The notes below the pieces were generated by a model. That model ran no database searches. It saw nothing but the letters and a program-made list of their open reading frames with translations, and was not told the DNA's origin. From the NCBI RefSeq assembly GCF_026013615.1, contig NZ_JAPDPI010000016.1, positions 46,659 through 110,658 on the forward strand: a stretch of 64,000 nt of DNA, written 5' to 3'. How positions within the stretch are numbered: the first letter of the stretch is position 1; each line of letters begins with the position of its first letter. The translations under genes and the position numbers were made by a program. This DNA is from Plebeiibacterium marinum. Its GTDB lineage: Bacteria; Bacteroidota; Bacteroidia; Bacteroidales; Marinilabiliaceae. Below are positions 1 to 10,492 of this stretch, piece by piece.

Positions 1-2
1 TG

Positions 3-176
3 GAAATAGGCCTCGAGGATAGTCTGGACATCATTAATATAAAAGGTTTGTTGTTGCAACATGATACCCTTGATGTTGTAAATGCCACTATACGAAATAT
101 CGTGTTTGAATACCTGCCTGTTGAGGATTCTGTTGAGAATGAAGTTGTAGATACAGAACCAATGTTGCAAAAATGA
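3..176 (+). CDS. C-terminal fragment of an unidentified protein (window-truncated)
   Basis: Open frame from the window edge ending ...EPMLQK* at TGA 174-176; overlaps the next ATG (ATGA) in a coupled arrangement. Confidence 0.6.
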   Translation, partial: EIGLEDSLDIINIKGLLLQHDTLDVVNATIRNIVFEYLPVEDSVENEVVDTEPMLQK

Positions 177-733
177 GGAAAGTTGCCTCTCATTTCTGGC
201 TTCGGCCTGACGGGACTGTTGGTAAGTTTCCTATCATTACTTTCAACGAGTTAAATCAAATTGTTGAAGTTCGGGAAAGAAATACTTTCGAGGAAGAACC
301 AGGATTGGAATTGGTAAACGGGTTCCTTATTCCTGGTTTTGTTGATATTGCCCCTACGTCATTGGAAAATGCAGGGGAAGTTGATCTTCAAAAATATTTG
401 AACAGGCAAATTATTGGGGGAACAATAGTTTTAGGACTTTGTAGTAATCTTTTTAAAAGGGTTAAAAAGAAAACTGTAAAAGGTTTGTTTGTTGTGGAAA
501 GCGGATTAACAAATGTGGGTAACCAACAAACGGCCTTTGATATATTAAGGGCTGAAAAAGGGGGGCTGGATCAACTTGTACACTTTACAAGAAAAAATGC
601 AATAACCCTTGGTGTTCAGGATGATTATGGAACTCTTGAGGTAGGGAAAGCTCCCGGGCTCTTGTCAATTAGGAAGATGGACTATGAGCGTTTTTGTGTT
701 TCTGCAGATAGTAAAATTAGAATTGTGATTTGA
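173..733 (+). CDS. Short amidohydrolase-like protein lacking the catalytic barrel and HxH metal motif
   Basis: N-terminal 'LVNGFLIPGFVD' and C-terminal 'NAITLGVQDDYGTLEVGKAPGLLSI' resemble amidohydrolase ends; only 186 aa. Confidence 0.6.
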   Translation: MRKVASHFWLRPDGTVGKFPIITFNELNQIVEVRERNTFEEEPGLELVNGFLIPGFVDIAPTSLENAGEVDLQKYLNRQIIGGTIVLGLCSNLFKRVKKKTVKGLFVVESGLTNVGNQQTAFDILRAEKGGLDQLVHFTRKNAITLGVQDDYGTLEVGKAPGLLSIRKMDYERFCVSADSKIRIVI

Positions 734-1581
734 TGGAAATAAGTAAAGAGGTTCTTGAAATAGTAATAAATGCATCCGTGGAGGCTGGGAAAGCCATTAT
801 GGACATTTATGATAATGGGGATTTTGGTGTGGAAATGAAATCAGATAATTCACCATTGACCCTGGCTGATAAAGCTGCTCATGCAGTTATAATGGATTAT
901 CTGCAAGAAACCCAAATTTCTGTTTTGAGCGAAGAAGGGAAACATGCCCCTTATAAAGAGCGAAAAGAATGGGATCGGTTGTGGATTGTTGATCCGTTGG
1001 ATGGAACAAAAGAGTTTGTCAAGAAAACCGGTGAGTTTACTGTGAATATAGCTTTGGTTGAGAACTCATATCCAGTGTTAGGAGTGGTGTTTGTTCCTGC
1101 AAAAGGGGTTTTGTATTTTGGTGGATCAGGATCTGGTTCGTACCGAATTAAGTTATCTGATACATGGAGGTTGGAAGAGGTTGCTAATGTTGTTAAAGAT
1201 GCGGAGCAAATTTCAGCAAATGGCATTAATGATATATTAAAAATTGTGGCTAGTGTAAGTCATTTGTCGAAGGAAACAGAAGAATTTGCAGTGCTTTTAA
1301 AAGAGGAATTTGGGAATACCGAGTTTCTTTCGGTAGGGAGTTCTATAAAAATATGCAAGGTGGCAGAGGGGAGTGCCGATATTTATCCTAGATTGGGACC
1401 AACTATGGAATGGGATACTGCAGCAGGGCAGGCAATAGCAGAGGGTGCTGGTGCCTGTTTTATCAATTGGAAGACAAAAGAACGGTTTGATTACAACCGG
1501 GAAAACTTGTTGAATGATTGGTTTGTGGTATACGGACAAAAGTTTTCGGTTCAACAGATGAAGGATTTGATTTCAAGATAA
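730..1581 (+). CDS. cysQ: 3'(2'),5'-bisphosphate nucleotidase, inositol monophosphatase family
   Basis: Motifs 'LSEEGK', 'WIVDPLDGTKEF', 'WDTAAGQAIAEGAGA'. Confidence 0.9.
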   Translation: MMEISKEVLEIVINASVEAGKAIMDIYDNGDFGVEMKSDNSPLTLADKAAHAVIMDYLQETQISVLSEEGKHAPYKERKEWDRLWIVDPLDGTKEFVKKTGEFTVNIALVENSYPVLGVVFVPAKGVLYFGGSGSGSYRIKLSDTWRLEEVANVVKDAEQISANGINDILKIVASVSHLSKETEEFAVLLKEEFGNTEFLSVGSSIKICKVAEGSADIYPRLGPTMEWDTAAGQAIAEGAGACFINWKTKERFDYNRENLLNDWFVVYGQKFSVQQMKDLISR

Positions 1582-1759
1582 AGAATACTGGTTTCTATTG
1601 AAATAGGTGAGTAGGATCTCGTGTTTTAACTTAACAGGGTTGGAGCATTTTTTCTTTTGAGTTAGGCATTGTAGGTGTTTTTATTGTTTGTAGCGATATT
1701 CTGATACTTTATCGGCGTGAATTATTAACAATTTGTTGCATAACACCCTGGTATGCCTG

Positions 1760-1787
1760 TTGAATTTTTATTTTTTTCTTACCTTTG
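1760..1787 (+). promoter_or_regulatory. Predicted pgk promoter (TTG-N17-TACCTTTG)
   Basis: Bacteroidetes-type -33/-7 elements upstream of pgk. Confidence 0.45.
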
Positions 1788-1860
1788 AGCTCTCATTTAA
1801 CCCGGTTGATGGAATATCAATTAGTTTATAATTTTTTAAAAACCATATAATTTTATTCAC

Positions 1861-3036
1861 ATGCCTGCAATTGATACATACAATTTTTCAGGAAAGAAGG
1901 CAATCATTCGTGTTGATTTCAATGTGCCTTTAAACGATAAATTCGAGATCACTGATGATACTCGTATCGTAGCTGCTTTGCCAACTATTAAAAAAGTGTT
2001 GGCTGATGGTGGTGCCGTTATCTTAATGTCACACTTAGGACGTCCAAAAGGTGAGGCTCAGGATAAATTTTCATTAAAGCATGTGGTTGCCCATTTGTCT
2101 GCCAAATTAGGTATAGACGTAAAAATGGCTCCTGATTGTGTTGGTGAGGAAGTTAAGGCAATGGCTGCTGACCTTAAAATGGGTGAAGTAATGTTGTTGG
2201 AAAATTTACGTTTCCACAATGAAGAAACTAAAGGTGATGAGGCTTTTTCTAAGCAATTGGCAGAATTGGCTGACGTGTATGTAAATGATGCATTTGGTAC
2301 GGCTCACCGTGCTCATGCTTCTACTACTATTATTGCCCAGTATTTTGAAGAAAAAATGGCAGGTTTCCTATTGGATAAAGAAATCAAATTTTTAGGAGGA
2401 GCGGTTGCAAATCCGGTTAAGCCATTTGTTGCTATCGTTGGTGGTGCAAAAGTTTCAGGAAAACTTGAGGTATTAAAGTCGTTGATCGAAAAAGTGGATA
2501 CTATCTTAATCGGTGGTGGTATGGCTTATACTTTCTTAAAAGCACAAGGTCATAACATTGGTGGATCTTTAGTGGAAGATGATTTGATTGATACTGCAAA
2601 GCAAATTTTGGTTGATGCAGAAGCTAAAGGAGTTAACTTTATGTTGCCTGTAGATAACCTGGCTGCTGATAAATTTGATAATGATGCAGATATTCAGGTT
2701 GTAGGTGTTGAAATTCCAGAAGGAAGAATGGCTCTTGATGTAGGTCCTAAAACAGTTGAGGCATATGCTGCTGAGATTGCAAAAGCTAAAACTGTAGTTT
2801 GGAACGGTCCTATGGGTTGTTTTGAAATGCCAAATTTCTCAAAAGGAACATTTGGTGTTTGTGAGGCTGTGGCTGCTTCAGATTCTATTTCTATTATCGG
2901 TGGTGGTGATTCTGTTGCTGCTGTAAACCAAAGTGGTTTGGCTGATAAGATGAGCCATATCTCTACTGGAGGTGGAGCTTCTCTTGAGTACCTTGAAGGA
3001 AAAGTGTTGCCAGGTGTAAAAGCTGTAACTGAGTAA
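1861..3036 (+). CDS. pgk: Phosphoglycerate kinase
   Basis: 'IIRVDFNVPL', 'SHLGRPKG', 'VWNGPMGCFE', 'GGGDSVAAV'. Confidence 0.98.
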   Translation: MPAIDTYNFSGKKAIIRVDFNVPLNDKFEITDDTRIVAALPTIKKVLADGGAVILMSHLGRPKGEAQDKFSLKHVVAHLSAKLGIDVKMAPDCVGEEVKAMAADLKMGEVMLLENLRFHNEETKGDEAFSKQLAELADVYVNDAFGTAHRAHASTTIIAQYFEEKMAGFLLDKEIKFLGGAVANPVKPFVAIVGGAKVSGKLEVLKSLIEKVDTILIGGGMAYTFLKAQGHNIGGSLVEDDLIDTAKQILVDAEAKGVNFMLPVDNLAADKFDNDADIQVVGVEIPEGRMALDVGPKTVEAYAAEIAKAKTVVWNGPMGCFEMPNFSKGTFGVCEAVAASDSISIIGGGDSVAAVNQSGLADKMSHISTGGGASLEYLEGKVLPGVKAVTE

Positions 3037-3057
3037 TTATTTACTCAAAAATATATG

Positions 3058-3091
3058 AAACCTGCAGGGATATTTCTTGCAGGTTTTTTTT
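3058..3091 (+). terminator. Intrinsic terminator after pgk
   Basis: AAACCTGCA...TGCAGGTTT followed by T-tract. Confidence 0.85.
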
Positions 3092-3159
3092 GTGCCTTTA
3101 ATCCGGATATGTTACCCATATTGTGTGTTTAATATATCTTTGTGTAAAATTTTTATAGT

Positions 3160-4386
3160 ATGTTATTGGTATATAATGCAGGAATCGCAGTTTATAATGC
3201 AGGAATAAAGGTATTTTCTTTGTTTAATAAAAAAGCGGATCTGTTACAGAAAGGAAGAAGGGAAACTGCGCAGGAGATAAAAAGTCTGGATTTTACAGAT
3301 AAAACAATTTGGGTTCATTGTGCATCACTGGGTGAATTTGAGCAAGGCAGGCCTTTGATTGAAAAAATTAAGGAAAAATATCCTGAGAAAGTCGTGGTGC
3401 TTACTTTTTTCTCTCCTTCCGGGTATGAAGTCAGGAAAGATTATGAGCTGGCGGATTATGTTTTTTATTTGCCGGCGGATAGAAAAAAGCAGGTTAAAAA
3501 GTTTGTAGATGCAATAAATCCTGAAGTGGTAATATTTGTCAAATATGAATTTTGGTATCATTTTCTGACGTATTTGAATTCAAAAAGCATAAAAACTTAT
3601 ATAGTTTCTGCAATATTTCGGCCAGAACATGCCTTTTTTAAGTGGTATGGAAAGTGGTATCAAAAAATGCTGCGTTTGTTTACCCGTATGTATGTGCAGG
3701 ACGAGGAATCTGCCAGGCTGTTGGATTCAATCGGTATAGTGAATTATCAGGTAGCGGGAGATACCAGGTTTGATCGGGTGTGGGAGATTGCCCGGGCTTC
3801 AAAAGAATATCCGGAGCTTGAAGAGTTTGCCAAAAATAGTAAGGTTTTGGTGGGAGGGAGTTCGTGGCCTGCAGGTGAAAAGTTGATTGCAGAATACTTA
3901 AAGACAAACAGTGATGTAAAGTTGTTGTTGGCGCCTCATGAAATTCATGAAGAGCATCTGAAAGAAATAGAATCATTGTTGCCCCTTGCATCCGCAAGGT
4001 ATACAAAGTTGGATGGGGTGAATTTAAGTTCTCTTAGGGTGATGATAATAGATACTATGGGAATGTTATCTTCTATGTATCGATATGGTGATGCGGCTTA
4101 TATTGGCGGTGGTTTTGGAAGTGGGATCCACAATACTATTGAGGCTTCAACTTTTGGTTTACCGGTTGTTTTTGGCCCTAATTATAAAAAATATAAGGAG
4201 GCCTGTGATCTGGTTGATCTGAATGCTGGTTTTTCGGTAAGCGACCAGGAGGGTTTTAATACCATTATGGATAAGCTATTGAAAGATCAGTCCTTTCTGG
4301 ATGAGGCTTCTAAACAGTCTGTTGAGTATGTTGAAAAAATGAGGGGGGCTACTAGTATAGTTATGAATGAGATAGGGTTTGATTGA
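3160..4386 (+). CDS. waaA: 3-deoxy-D-manno-octulosonic acid transferase
   Basis: 'IWVHCASLGEFEQGRPLIEKI', 'AAYIGGGFGSGIHNTIEAS', GT30-type pattern. Confidence 0.92.
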   Translation: MLLVYNAGIAVYNAGIKVFSLFNKKADLLQKGRRETAQEIKSLDFTDKTIWVHCASLGEFEQGRPLIEKIKEKYPEKVVVLTFFSPSGYEVRKDYELADYVFYLPADRKKQVKKFVDAINPEVVIFVKYEFWYHFLTYLNSKSIKTYIVSAIFRPEHAFFKWYGKWYQKMLRLFTRMYVQDEESARLLDSIGIVNYQVAGDTRFDRVWEIARASKEYPELEEFAKNSKVLVGGSSWPAGEKLIAEYLKTNSDVKLLLAPHEIHEEHLKEIESLLPLASARYTKLDGVNLSSLRVMIIDTMGMLSSMYRYGDAAYIGGGFGSGIHNTIEASTFGLPVVFGPNYKKYKEACDLVDLNAGFSVSDQEGFNTIMDKLLKDQSFLDEASKQSVEYVEKMRGATSIVMNEIGFD

Positions 4387-4432
4387 TGGGCTGATTTTGC
4401 GGTTCGGTTAATAGATTGTTGAAAAACAGTTG

Positions 4433-4463
4433 AAACCCACTCCATTATCTGGAGTGGGTTTTC
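4433..4463 (+). terminator. Intrinsic terminator after waaA
   Basis: 12-bp perfect stem AAACCCACTCCA/TGGAGTGGGTTT, 5-nt loop. Confidence 0.85.
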
Positions 4464-4785
4464 CATTTTAAGGAATTTTGTGATTTTTACATGAGTATTT
4501 TCTAAAATCTTACTATATAATCTGCATTTTAAATTTTCCAATTGTTGGAGTCATAAAAAATCAAATTGTTGATAAAAAATTCTTTTTGGACAACTTTTGT
4601 GTTTTTTTAAAAATATAAAGTACAGGTTAAGAGGATGAAAGGGTTTTAAAATGGACAACTTTAGTGTTTGTTCATAAGTATTTCTTGTCTGAAATATTTC
4701 TCTTTTTTAATTTTACAAACAGTAAAAAGGGAGTTCTGAAAAGGATAATCAAAAGATATTAAGGTATTTAAAATTTTATATAGCT

Positions 4786-7344
4786 ATGGCAGTTTCACAA
4801 ATCGAGCAAAAAGTTGAGGAATTGAAGAAGATTTACACAAATGAGGAAGCGTATGAAGCCGCTTTGAAATATTTTAAAGGAGATGAGCTTGCTGCTCGTG
4901 TCTGGGTTAATAAATATGCATTGAAGGATTCTGATGGGAATATCTATGAATTGAATCCTGATGATATGCATAGACGATTGGCTCAGGAAATTGCTCGTAT
5001 TGAAAAAAAGTATCCAAATCCATTGTCGGAGGACGAATTGTTTGAGTTGTTCAGGGATTTTAAATACATCGTACCACAGGGTGGTCCAATGGCCGGAATC
5101 GGAAATAAATATCAGATTGCTTCTTTATCGAACTGTTTTGTGATAGGTAATACCGGTTCTTCTGATTCTTATGGTGGAATCATGAAAATTGACCAGGAGC
5201 AAGTTCAGTTAATGAAACGAAGAGGGGGAGTTGGTCATGATTTGTCACATATTCGTCCTAAAGGTTCGCCGGTAAAGAACTCTGCACTTACATCAACAGG
5301 TATAGTTCCTTTTATGGAGCGTTATTCAAATTCTACTAGAGAAGTGGCTCAGGATGGACGTAGAGGTGCATTGATGTTAAGTGTTTCTGTAAAGCATCCG
5401 GATTCTGAATCGTTTATTGATGCAAAATTGGAGCAAGGGAAGATTACCGGGGCTAATGTGTCAGTGAAGATTGATGATGAGTTTATGCAGTCGGTAGTTG
5501 ATGGTACTCCATACAGACAGCAATATCCTATTAAATCAAACGATCCTCAATATACTAAGGATGTAGATGCATCAAAGCTTTGGGGAAAAATCGTTCATAA
5601 TGCATGGAAGTCTGCAGAGCCGGGTATCTTATTTTGGGATACCATCATCAGAGAGTCGGTGCCTGATTCTTATGCTGATTTAGGGTATGAAACCGTGTCG
5701 ACTAATCCTTGTGGAGAAATTCCATTGTGTCCATATGATAGCTGTAGGTTAATAGCTGTAAATCTGTATTCATATGTTGAAAATCCATTTACGCCTAAAG
5801 CGAAATTCAATTTTGATAAATTTAAAGAGCATGTTGGTTATGCTCAAAGAATAATGGATGATATTATTGATCTTGAGTTGGAAAAGATTGATGGAATCAT
5901 TGCCAAAATTGATGAAGATCCTGAAGGAGAGGAAGTGAAACTGGTTGAAAAAAACCTTTGGTTAAATATCCGTAAAAAGGCGGAAGAAGGTCGTAGGACA
6001 GGAGTTGGTATTACTGCTGAAGGAGATATGTTGGCGGCCTTAAACTTGAGATATGGAAGCGAAAATGCAGTTGATTTCTCAATAGAGGTACATAAAAACC
6101 TTGCTTTGGCAGCTTATCGTTCATCAGTGGATATGGCTGTTGACAGAGGTGCTTTCCCAATTTATGATTTTAAGAAGGAGGTTAATAATCCGTTTATTAA
6201 CAGATTGTTTGAAGCAGATGCTTCGTTGGCTGAGGATATGAAAAAGCATGGACGCAGAAATATAGCATTGTTGACAATAGCTCCTACCGGGACTACCAGT
6301 CTGATGACCCAGACATCTTCGGGTATAGAACCTGTATTTATGCCAGTATACAAGCGTAGAAGAAAGGTTAATCCAAATGATCCGGAAACGCGTGTTGATT
6401 TTGTAGATGAGGTTGGAGACAGTTGGGAAGAATATACAGTGTTCCACCATAAATTTGTTACGTGGATGGAGGCTAACGGACATGCAACTACTAAAAACTA
6501 TACTCAGGAGGAATTGGATAAGTTGATAGAGACTTCCCCATATTATAAGGCCACTTCAAATGATGTGGATTGGGTTAGTAAAGTTCGTATGCAGGGAGGT
6601 GTTCAAAAATGGGTTGATCACTCAATTAGCGTAACTATAAACCTTCCGTCTAATGTTTCAGAAGAACTTGTTGGTGAATTGTATGTAGAGGCTTGGAAGA
6701 GTGGCTGTAAAGGAGTTACCGTTTATAGGGATGGTTCTCGTGCAGGTGTTCTTGTTGCAGATACAGAGAAGAAGGAAGAGGAAGCAGTTGCTTCGTTTTC
6801 AAAGAAAAGACCGGATGTATTGGAGGGTGACGTGGTTAGATTCCAGAATAATAAGGAAAAGTGGATTGCCTTTGTGGGATTGATGGAGGGACGCCCGTAT
6901 GAGATTTTTACTGGTTTGGCTGATGATGAAGATGGTATTTTGTTGCCAAAGTCGGTACAAAAAGGATTGATTATAAAGAGTAGGGAGTCGGATGGTACAA
7001 CAAGGTATGATTTCCAATATACCAATAAAAGGGGATATAAAACAACTATTGAAGGCTTAAGCTATAAGTTTGATAAGGAATTCTGGAATTATGCCAAATT
7101 GATTTCCGGTGTATTGCGACACGGTATGGCTATTGATGATGCTATTGATTTGGTGGCTGGATTACAATTGGATAGTGAGTCTATTAATACATGGAAGAAC
7201 GGTGTGGAAAGAGCACTTAAAAAATATGTTCCGAATGGAACGCTTGCTAAAAAGGGAAGCTGCGAAAACTGTGGATCAGATAAACTTACTTATCAGGAAG
7301 GTTGTTTGATTTGTCAGGATTGTGGATCCTCAAAATGTGGATAA
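4786..7344 (+). CDS. nrdJ: Adenosylcobalamin-dependent (class II) ribonucleoside-diphosphate reductase
   Basis: 'STNPCGEIPLCPYDSCRL', 'APTGTTSLMTQTSSGIEP', C-terminal Cys cluster 'CENCGSDKLTYQEGCLICQDCGSSKCG'. Confidence 0.95.
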   Translation: MAVSQIEQKVEELKKIYTNEEAYEAALKYFKGDELAARVWVNKYALKDSDGNIYELNPDDMHRRLAQEIARIEKKYPNPLSEDELFELFRDFKYIVPQGGPMAGIGNKYQIASLSNCFVIGNTGSSDSYGGIMKIDQEQVQLMKRRGGVGHDLSHIRPKGSPVKNSALTSTGIVPFMERYSNSTREVAQDGRRGALMLSVSVKHPDSESFIDAKLEQGKITGANVSVKIDDEFMQSVVDGTPYRQQYPIKSNDPQYTKDVDASKLWGKIVHNAWKSAEPGILFWDTIIRESVPDSYADLGYETVSTNPCGEIPLCPYDSCRLIAVNLYSYVENPFTPKAKFNFDKFKEHVGYAQRIMDDIIDLELEKIDGIIAKIDEDPEGEEVKLVEKNLWLNIRKKAEEGRRTGVGITAEGDMLAALNLRYGSENAVDFSIEVHKNLALAAYRSSVDMAVDRGAFPIYDFKKEVNNPFINRLFEADASLAEDMKKHGRRNIALLTIAPTGTTSLMTQTSSGIEPVFMPVYKRRRKVNPNDPETRVDFVDEVGDSWEEYTVFHHKFVTWMEANGHATTKNYTQEELDKLIETSPYYKATSNDVDWVSKVRMQGGVQKWVDHSISVTINLPSNVSEELVGELYVEAWKSGCKGVTVYRDGSRAGVLVADTEKKEEEAVASFSKKRPDVLEGDVVRFQNNKEKWIAFVGLMEGRPYEIFTGLADDEDGILLPKSVQKGLIIKSRESDGTTRYDFQYTNKRGYKTTIEGLSYKFDKEFWNYAKLISGVLRHGMAIDDAIDLVAGLQLDSESINTWKNGVERALKKYVPNGTLAKKGSCENCGSDKLTYQEGCLICQDCGSSKCG

Positions 7345-7377
7345 AGTTTTGCCTATTATAACTTTTTTACTTCAAGG

Positions 7378-7410
7378 AGCGGGATGGCCAATGGTTATCC
7401 CGCTTTTTTA
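7378..7410 (+). terminator. Intrinsic terminator after nrdJ
   Basis: AGCGGGAT...ATCCCGCT then T-tract. Confidence 0.85.
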
Positions 7411-7463
7411 TGTCTTGTAAGTATAACTTTCCAATTTCAGCTTTCAACTTTCTAACTTATATC

Positions 7464-7471
7464 TATCTTTG
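7464..7471 (+). promoter_or_regulatory. -7 element TATCTTTG upstream of gltX
   Basis: Match to Bacteroidetes TAnnTTTG, 18 bp before the ATG. Confidence 0.45.
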
Positions 7472-7488
7472 CAAAAAAAACAACAATA

Positions 7489-9012
7489 ATGAGCAACAGA
7501 AAAGTGAGGGTAAGGTTTGCCCCAAGTCCTACAGGGCCGTTACATATTGGTGGTGTAAGAACTGCTTTGTTTAACTATTTATTTGCTAAAAAGCATAATG
7601 GTGACTTTATATTAAGGATTGAAGATACAGATCAGACCCGTTTTGTAGAAGGTGCAGAATCTTATATCAATGAATCTCTTGAGTGGCTTGGGATGAAAAT
7701 AGACGAAGGTGTTGCTCAAGGGGGTGAATATGGCCCGTATAAACAGTCGGAAAGGAAAGAAATATATATTCAATATGCAGACCAGTTGATTAAAGATGGC
7801 TGGGCCTATTATGCGTTTGATACACCTCAGGAGCTAGAGGCACTAAGGGAAAAGGCGGAGGCTGAAAAAACGAAGTTTTCATATGATATGAATACCCGTT
7901 TGAGTTTACGCAATTCATTGAGTATGTCTGGTGATGAGGTAGAGGAGTTGATTGCAAAAGGGGAGCCTTACGTGGTCAGGTTTAAAATGCCTGAGGGGGT
8001 TGAGGTTTCTGCTGTTGATATGATCCGGGGAGAGGTGAAGTTTAATACGGCTATATTGGATGATAAAGTAATTTTTAAGTCTGATGGATTACCGACATAC
8101 CACCTGGCTAATGTGGTGGATGATTATACCATGAAAATATCCCATGTGATCAGGGGAGAGGAGTGGTTGCCATCACTTCCGTTGCATATTATGCTTTACA
8201 AGGCATTGGGATGGGAAAATGAGCGCCCTGATTTTGCGCACTTGCCGTTGATTTTGAAACCAACCGGAAAGGGTAAGTTGAGTAAGAGGGATGGTGACAA
8301 GGCCGGGTTCCCGGTTTTTCCGTTGGAATGGAAATCGCCTGAAGGAGAAATCGCTTCGGGTTACAGGGAGTCAGGTTATGTTGCTGAGGCTGTAGTTAAT
8401 TTGTTGGCTTTGTTGGGATGGAACCCCGGCACTGAACAGGAGATCTTCTCCATGGAAGAATTGATCGGGGCTTTCTCTATTGAGAGGGTTAATAAGTCGG
8501 GAGCTCGTTTTGATCCGGAAAAGGCAAGGTGGTTTAATCACCAATATCTTGTTAATGCACCGGATTCGGTGTTGGCCGGGCAGTTTATGCCGGAGTTGGA
8601 ATCCCGGGGTATTGTAGCTGAAATAGATTTGGTTGAGAAGGTTGTTGGATTGGTGAAAGAGCGCATAAATTTTGTTTCGGATCTTTGGGAGCAGGTTTCT
8701 TTCTTTTTTGTGGCTCCGGAGGAGTATGATGCCAAAGTGGTTAAAAAGCGATGGAAAGGTGATGTGCCTCAGTTTATGGGTAATTTGGCAGGAGTTTTAG
8801 AAAGTGTTTCGGATTGGACTGCGGATGCAATAAAGGAAGTGATTGCTGCTAGGATAGAAGAAGAAGGATTGGGTTTTGGCCTTGTGATGAATGCTTTTAG
8901 GTTGGCATTAGTGGGTGGCGGTTTTGGCCCGGATTTAATGACGATTGCAGAGCTTGTAGGTAAGGAAGAAACCATAAATAGGGTAAATAAAGCTGTGGAA
9001 GTTTTAGCATAA
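7489..9012 (+). CDS. gltX: Glutamyl-tRNA synthetase
   Basis: '[25 protein letters not shown]', 'KLSKRDGD'. Confidence 0.97.
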   Translation: MSNRKVRVRFAPSPTGPLHIGGVRTALFNYLFAKKHNGDFILRIEDTDQTRFVEGAESYINESLEWLGMKIDEGVAQGGEYGPYKQSERKEIYIQYADQLIKDGWAYYAFDTPQELEALREKAEAEKTKFSYDMNTRLSLRNSLSMSGDEVEELIAKGEPYVVRFKMPEGVEVSAVDMIRGEVKFNTAILDDKVIFKSDGLPTYHLANVVDDYTMKISHVIRGEEWLPSLPLHIMLYKALGWENERPDFAHLPLILKPTGKGKLSKRDGDKAGFPVFPLEWKSPEGEIASGYRESGYVAEAVVNLLALLGWNPGTEQEIFSMEELIGAFSIERVNKSGARFDPEKARWFNHQYLVNAPDSVLAGQFMPELESRGIVAEIDLVEKVVGLVKERINFVSDLWEQVSFFFVAPEEYDAKVVKKRWKGDVPQFMGNLAGVLESVSDWTADAIKEVIAARIEEEGLGFGLVMNAFRLALVGGGFGPDLMTIAELVGKEETINRVNKAVEVLA

Positions 9013-9029
9013 TAAAACATAAGGAAATT

Positions 9030-9065
9030 AAAAAAGGGTGGCTTCATTGAAGTCACCCTTTTTTG
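9030..9065. terminator. Bidirectional terminator between gltX and fabH
   Basis: AAAAAGGGTGGCTTCA/TTGAAGTCACCCTTTTTT between convergent genes. Confidence 0.8.
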
Positions 9066-9094
9066 ATATATGGTATATTATTCTGTCTGAATAG

Positions 9095-10093
9095 TTATTT
9101 TGAATCGTATCCCCATTTAAGGTATACAGATCCCCAGGTAAATCCTGCGCCAAAGGCTGCCAATACGATATTGTCGCCTTTTTTAAGTTGTTTTTCCCAT
9201 TCGTACAAACAAAGTGGAATAGTAGCGGATGTTGTATTTCCATACTTCTCAATATTGATCATTACCTGATCTTTTCTGATTCCCATCCTTCTTGCTGTGG
9301 CATCAATAATCCTAAGGTTTGCCTGGTGTGGAACAAGCCAGGTTACCTCATCTGACTCAAGGTTGTTTTTCTCCATAATCTCAACCGCAACATCGGCCAT
9401 GTTCGAAACTGCATGTTTAAACACTGCCTGGCCTTCCTGATAAACCACATGTTCTTTGGCGTCAACGGTTTCGTGTGAAGCAGGTTTTACAGATCCCCCA
9501 GCCTTCATAACAAGATGGTGTCTTCCTATTCCGTTGCTTCGCAAAATGGTGTCCCTTATTCCTATTTCTTCTTCAGTAGGTTCAATTAGTACAGCAGTTG
9601 CTGCGTCACCAAATAAAACACAGGTGGTGCGGTCAGTGTAATCTGTAATCGACGACATTTTTTCGGCACTAACTACAATTACTTTCTTGTGACTGCCTGA
9701 TTGAACATATTTACAAGCAGTGTCCAGTCCGTAAAGAAAGCCTGAACAGGCAGCGTTCATATCAAAGCTCTGTATGTTGTGAATCCCAACTTTGTCGCAA
9801 ATAATTGCTGATGTTCCCGGGAACATGTGGTCTGGTGTAACTGTTGTGCAAATTACTAAATCAATATCTTCCTTTGAAGTTCCTGTTTTTTTCAACAAGT
9901 CCTTAACAGCTTCTGCCCCAAGGTCAGATGCACCTTTGCCTTCGCCTTTAAGTATGCGCCTCTCCTTGATTCCAACCCGAGTCATTATCCATTCGTCAGA
10001 GGTATCAACCATGGAGCTTAGCTCTTCATTTGTCAAGATATAATCGGGTAGATATGCTCCTACACCAGTGATTACAGCGTTAATTTTTTTCAT
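9095..10093 (-). CDS. fabH: Beta-ketoacyl-ACP synthase III
   Basis: '[11 protein letters not shown]', '[13 protein letters not shown]', '[11 protein letters not shown]', '[10 protein letters not shown]'. Start set at MKKINAV, inside the longer ORF. Confidence 0.96.
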   Translation of the reverse strand: MKKINAVITGVGAYLPDYILTNEELSSMVDTSDEWIMTRVGIKERRILKGEGKGASDLGAEAVKDLLKKTGTSKEDIDLVICTTVTPDHMFPGTSAIICDKVGIHNIQSFDMNAACSGFLYGLDTACKYVQSGSHKKVIVVSAEKMSSITDYTDRTTCVLFGDAATAVLIEPTEEEIGIRDTILRSNGIGRHHLVMKAGGSVKPASHETVDAKEHVVYQEGQAVFKHAVSNMADVAVEIMEKNNLESDEVTWLVPHQANLRIIDATARRMGIRKDQVMINIEKYGNTTSATIPLCLYEWEKQLKKGDNIVLAAFGAGFTWGSVYLKWGYDSK

Positions 10094-10291
10094 GTTAAAT
10101 AATTTCTCGACTGAATTTCGGCAGTCAAATGTTAGAAATAGCAAATGCTTTCCTTTTTGATATAAAAGGACTTAACTACTTTTTTTCTGAAGTTTCAGGC
10201 ATCCCCTTTTCGATTACAAATGCCCTAAAGCAAAATTTGCCCTGCTAATGCAAGGCAAATTTAAAAAAAGTACTTTTTAATCAAAAAAAAG

Positions 10292-10477
10292 TTATGCTGT
10301 AATTTCTTTTTCAACAGCTAGTTTTCCTCTGTAATAACCACACTCTCCACAAACGGTGTGAAGTTTTACAGCTGAACCACAGTTAGAGCATACTCCTAAT
10401 GCAGGAGCAGTTGCTTTGTAGTGCGTCCTTCTCTTGTCTCTTCTAGTTTTAGAAATCTTTCTTTTAGGATGTGCCAT
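10292..10477 (-). CDS. rpmF: 50S ribosomal protein L32
   Basis: 'MAHPKRKISKTRRDKRRTHYKATAP' plus Cys pairs. Confidence 0.97.
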   Translation of the reverse strand: MAHPKRKISKTRRDKRRTHYKATAPALGVCSNCGSAVKLHTVCGECGYYRGKLAVEKEITA

Positions 10478-10492
10478 TTTATAACAACTTTA

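Noticed and set aside
4464-4785. Possible cobalamin riboswitch upstream of nrdJ
   Set aside because: No recognisable B12-box or long conserved helices by eye; would need cmsearch to exclude formally.
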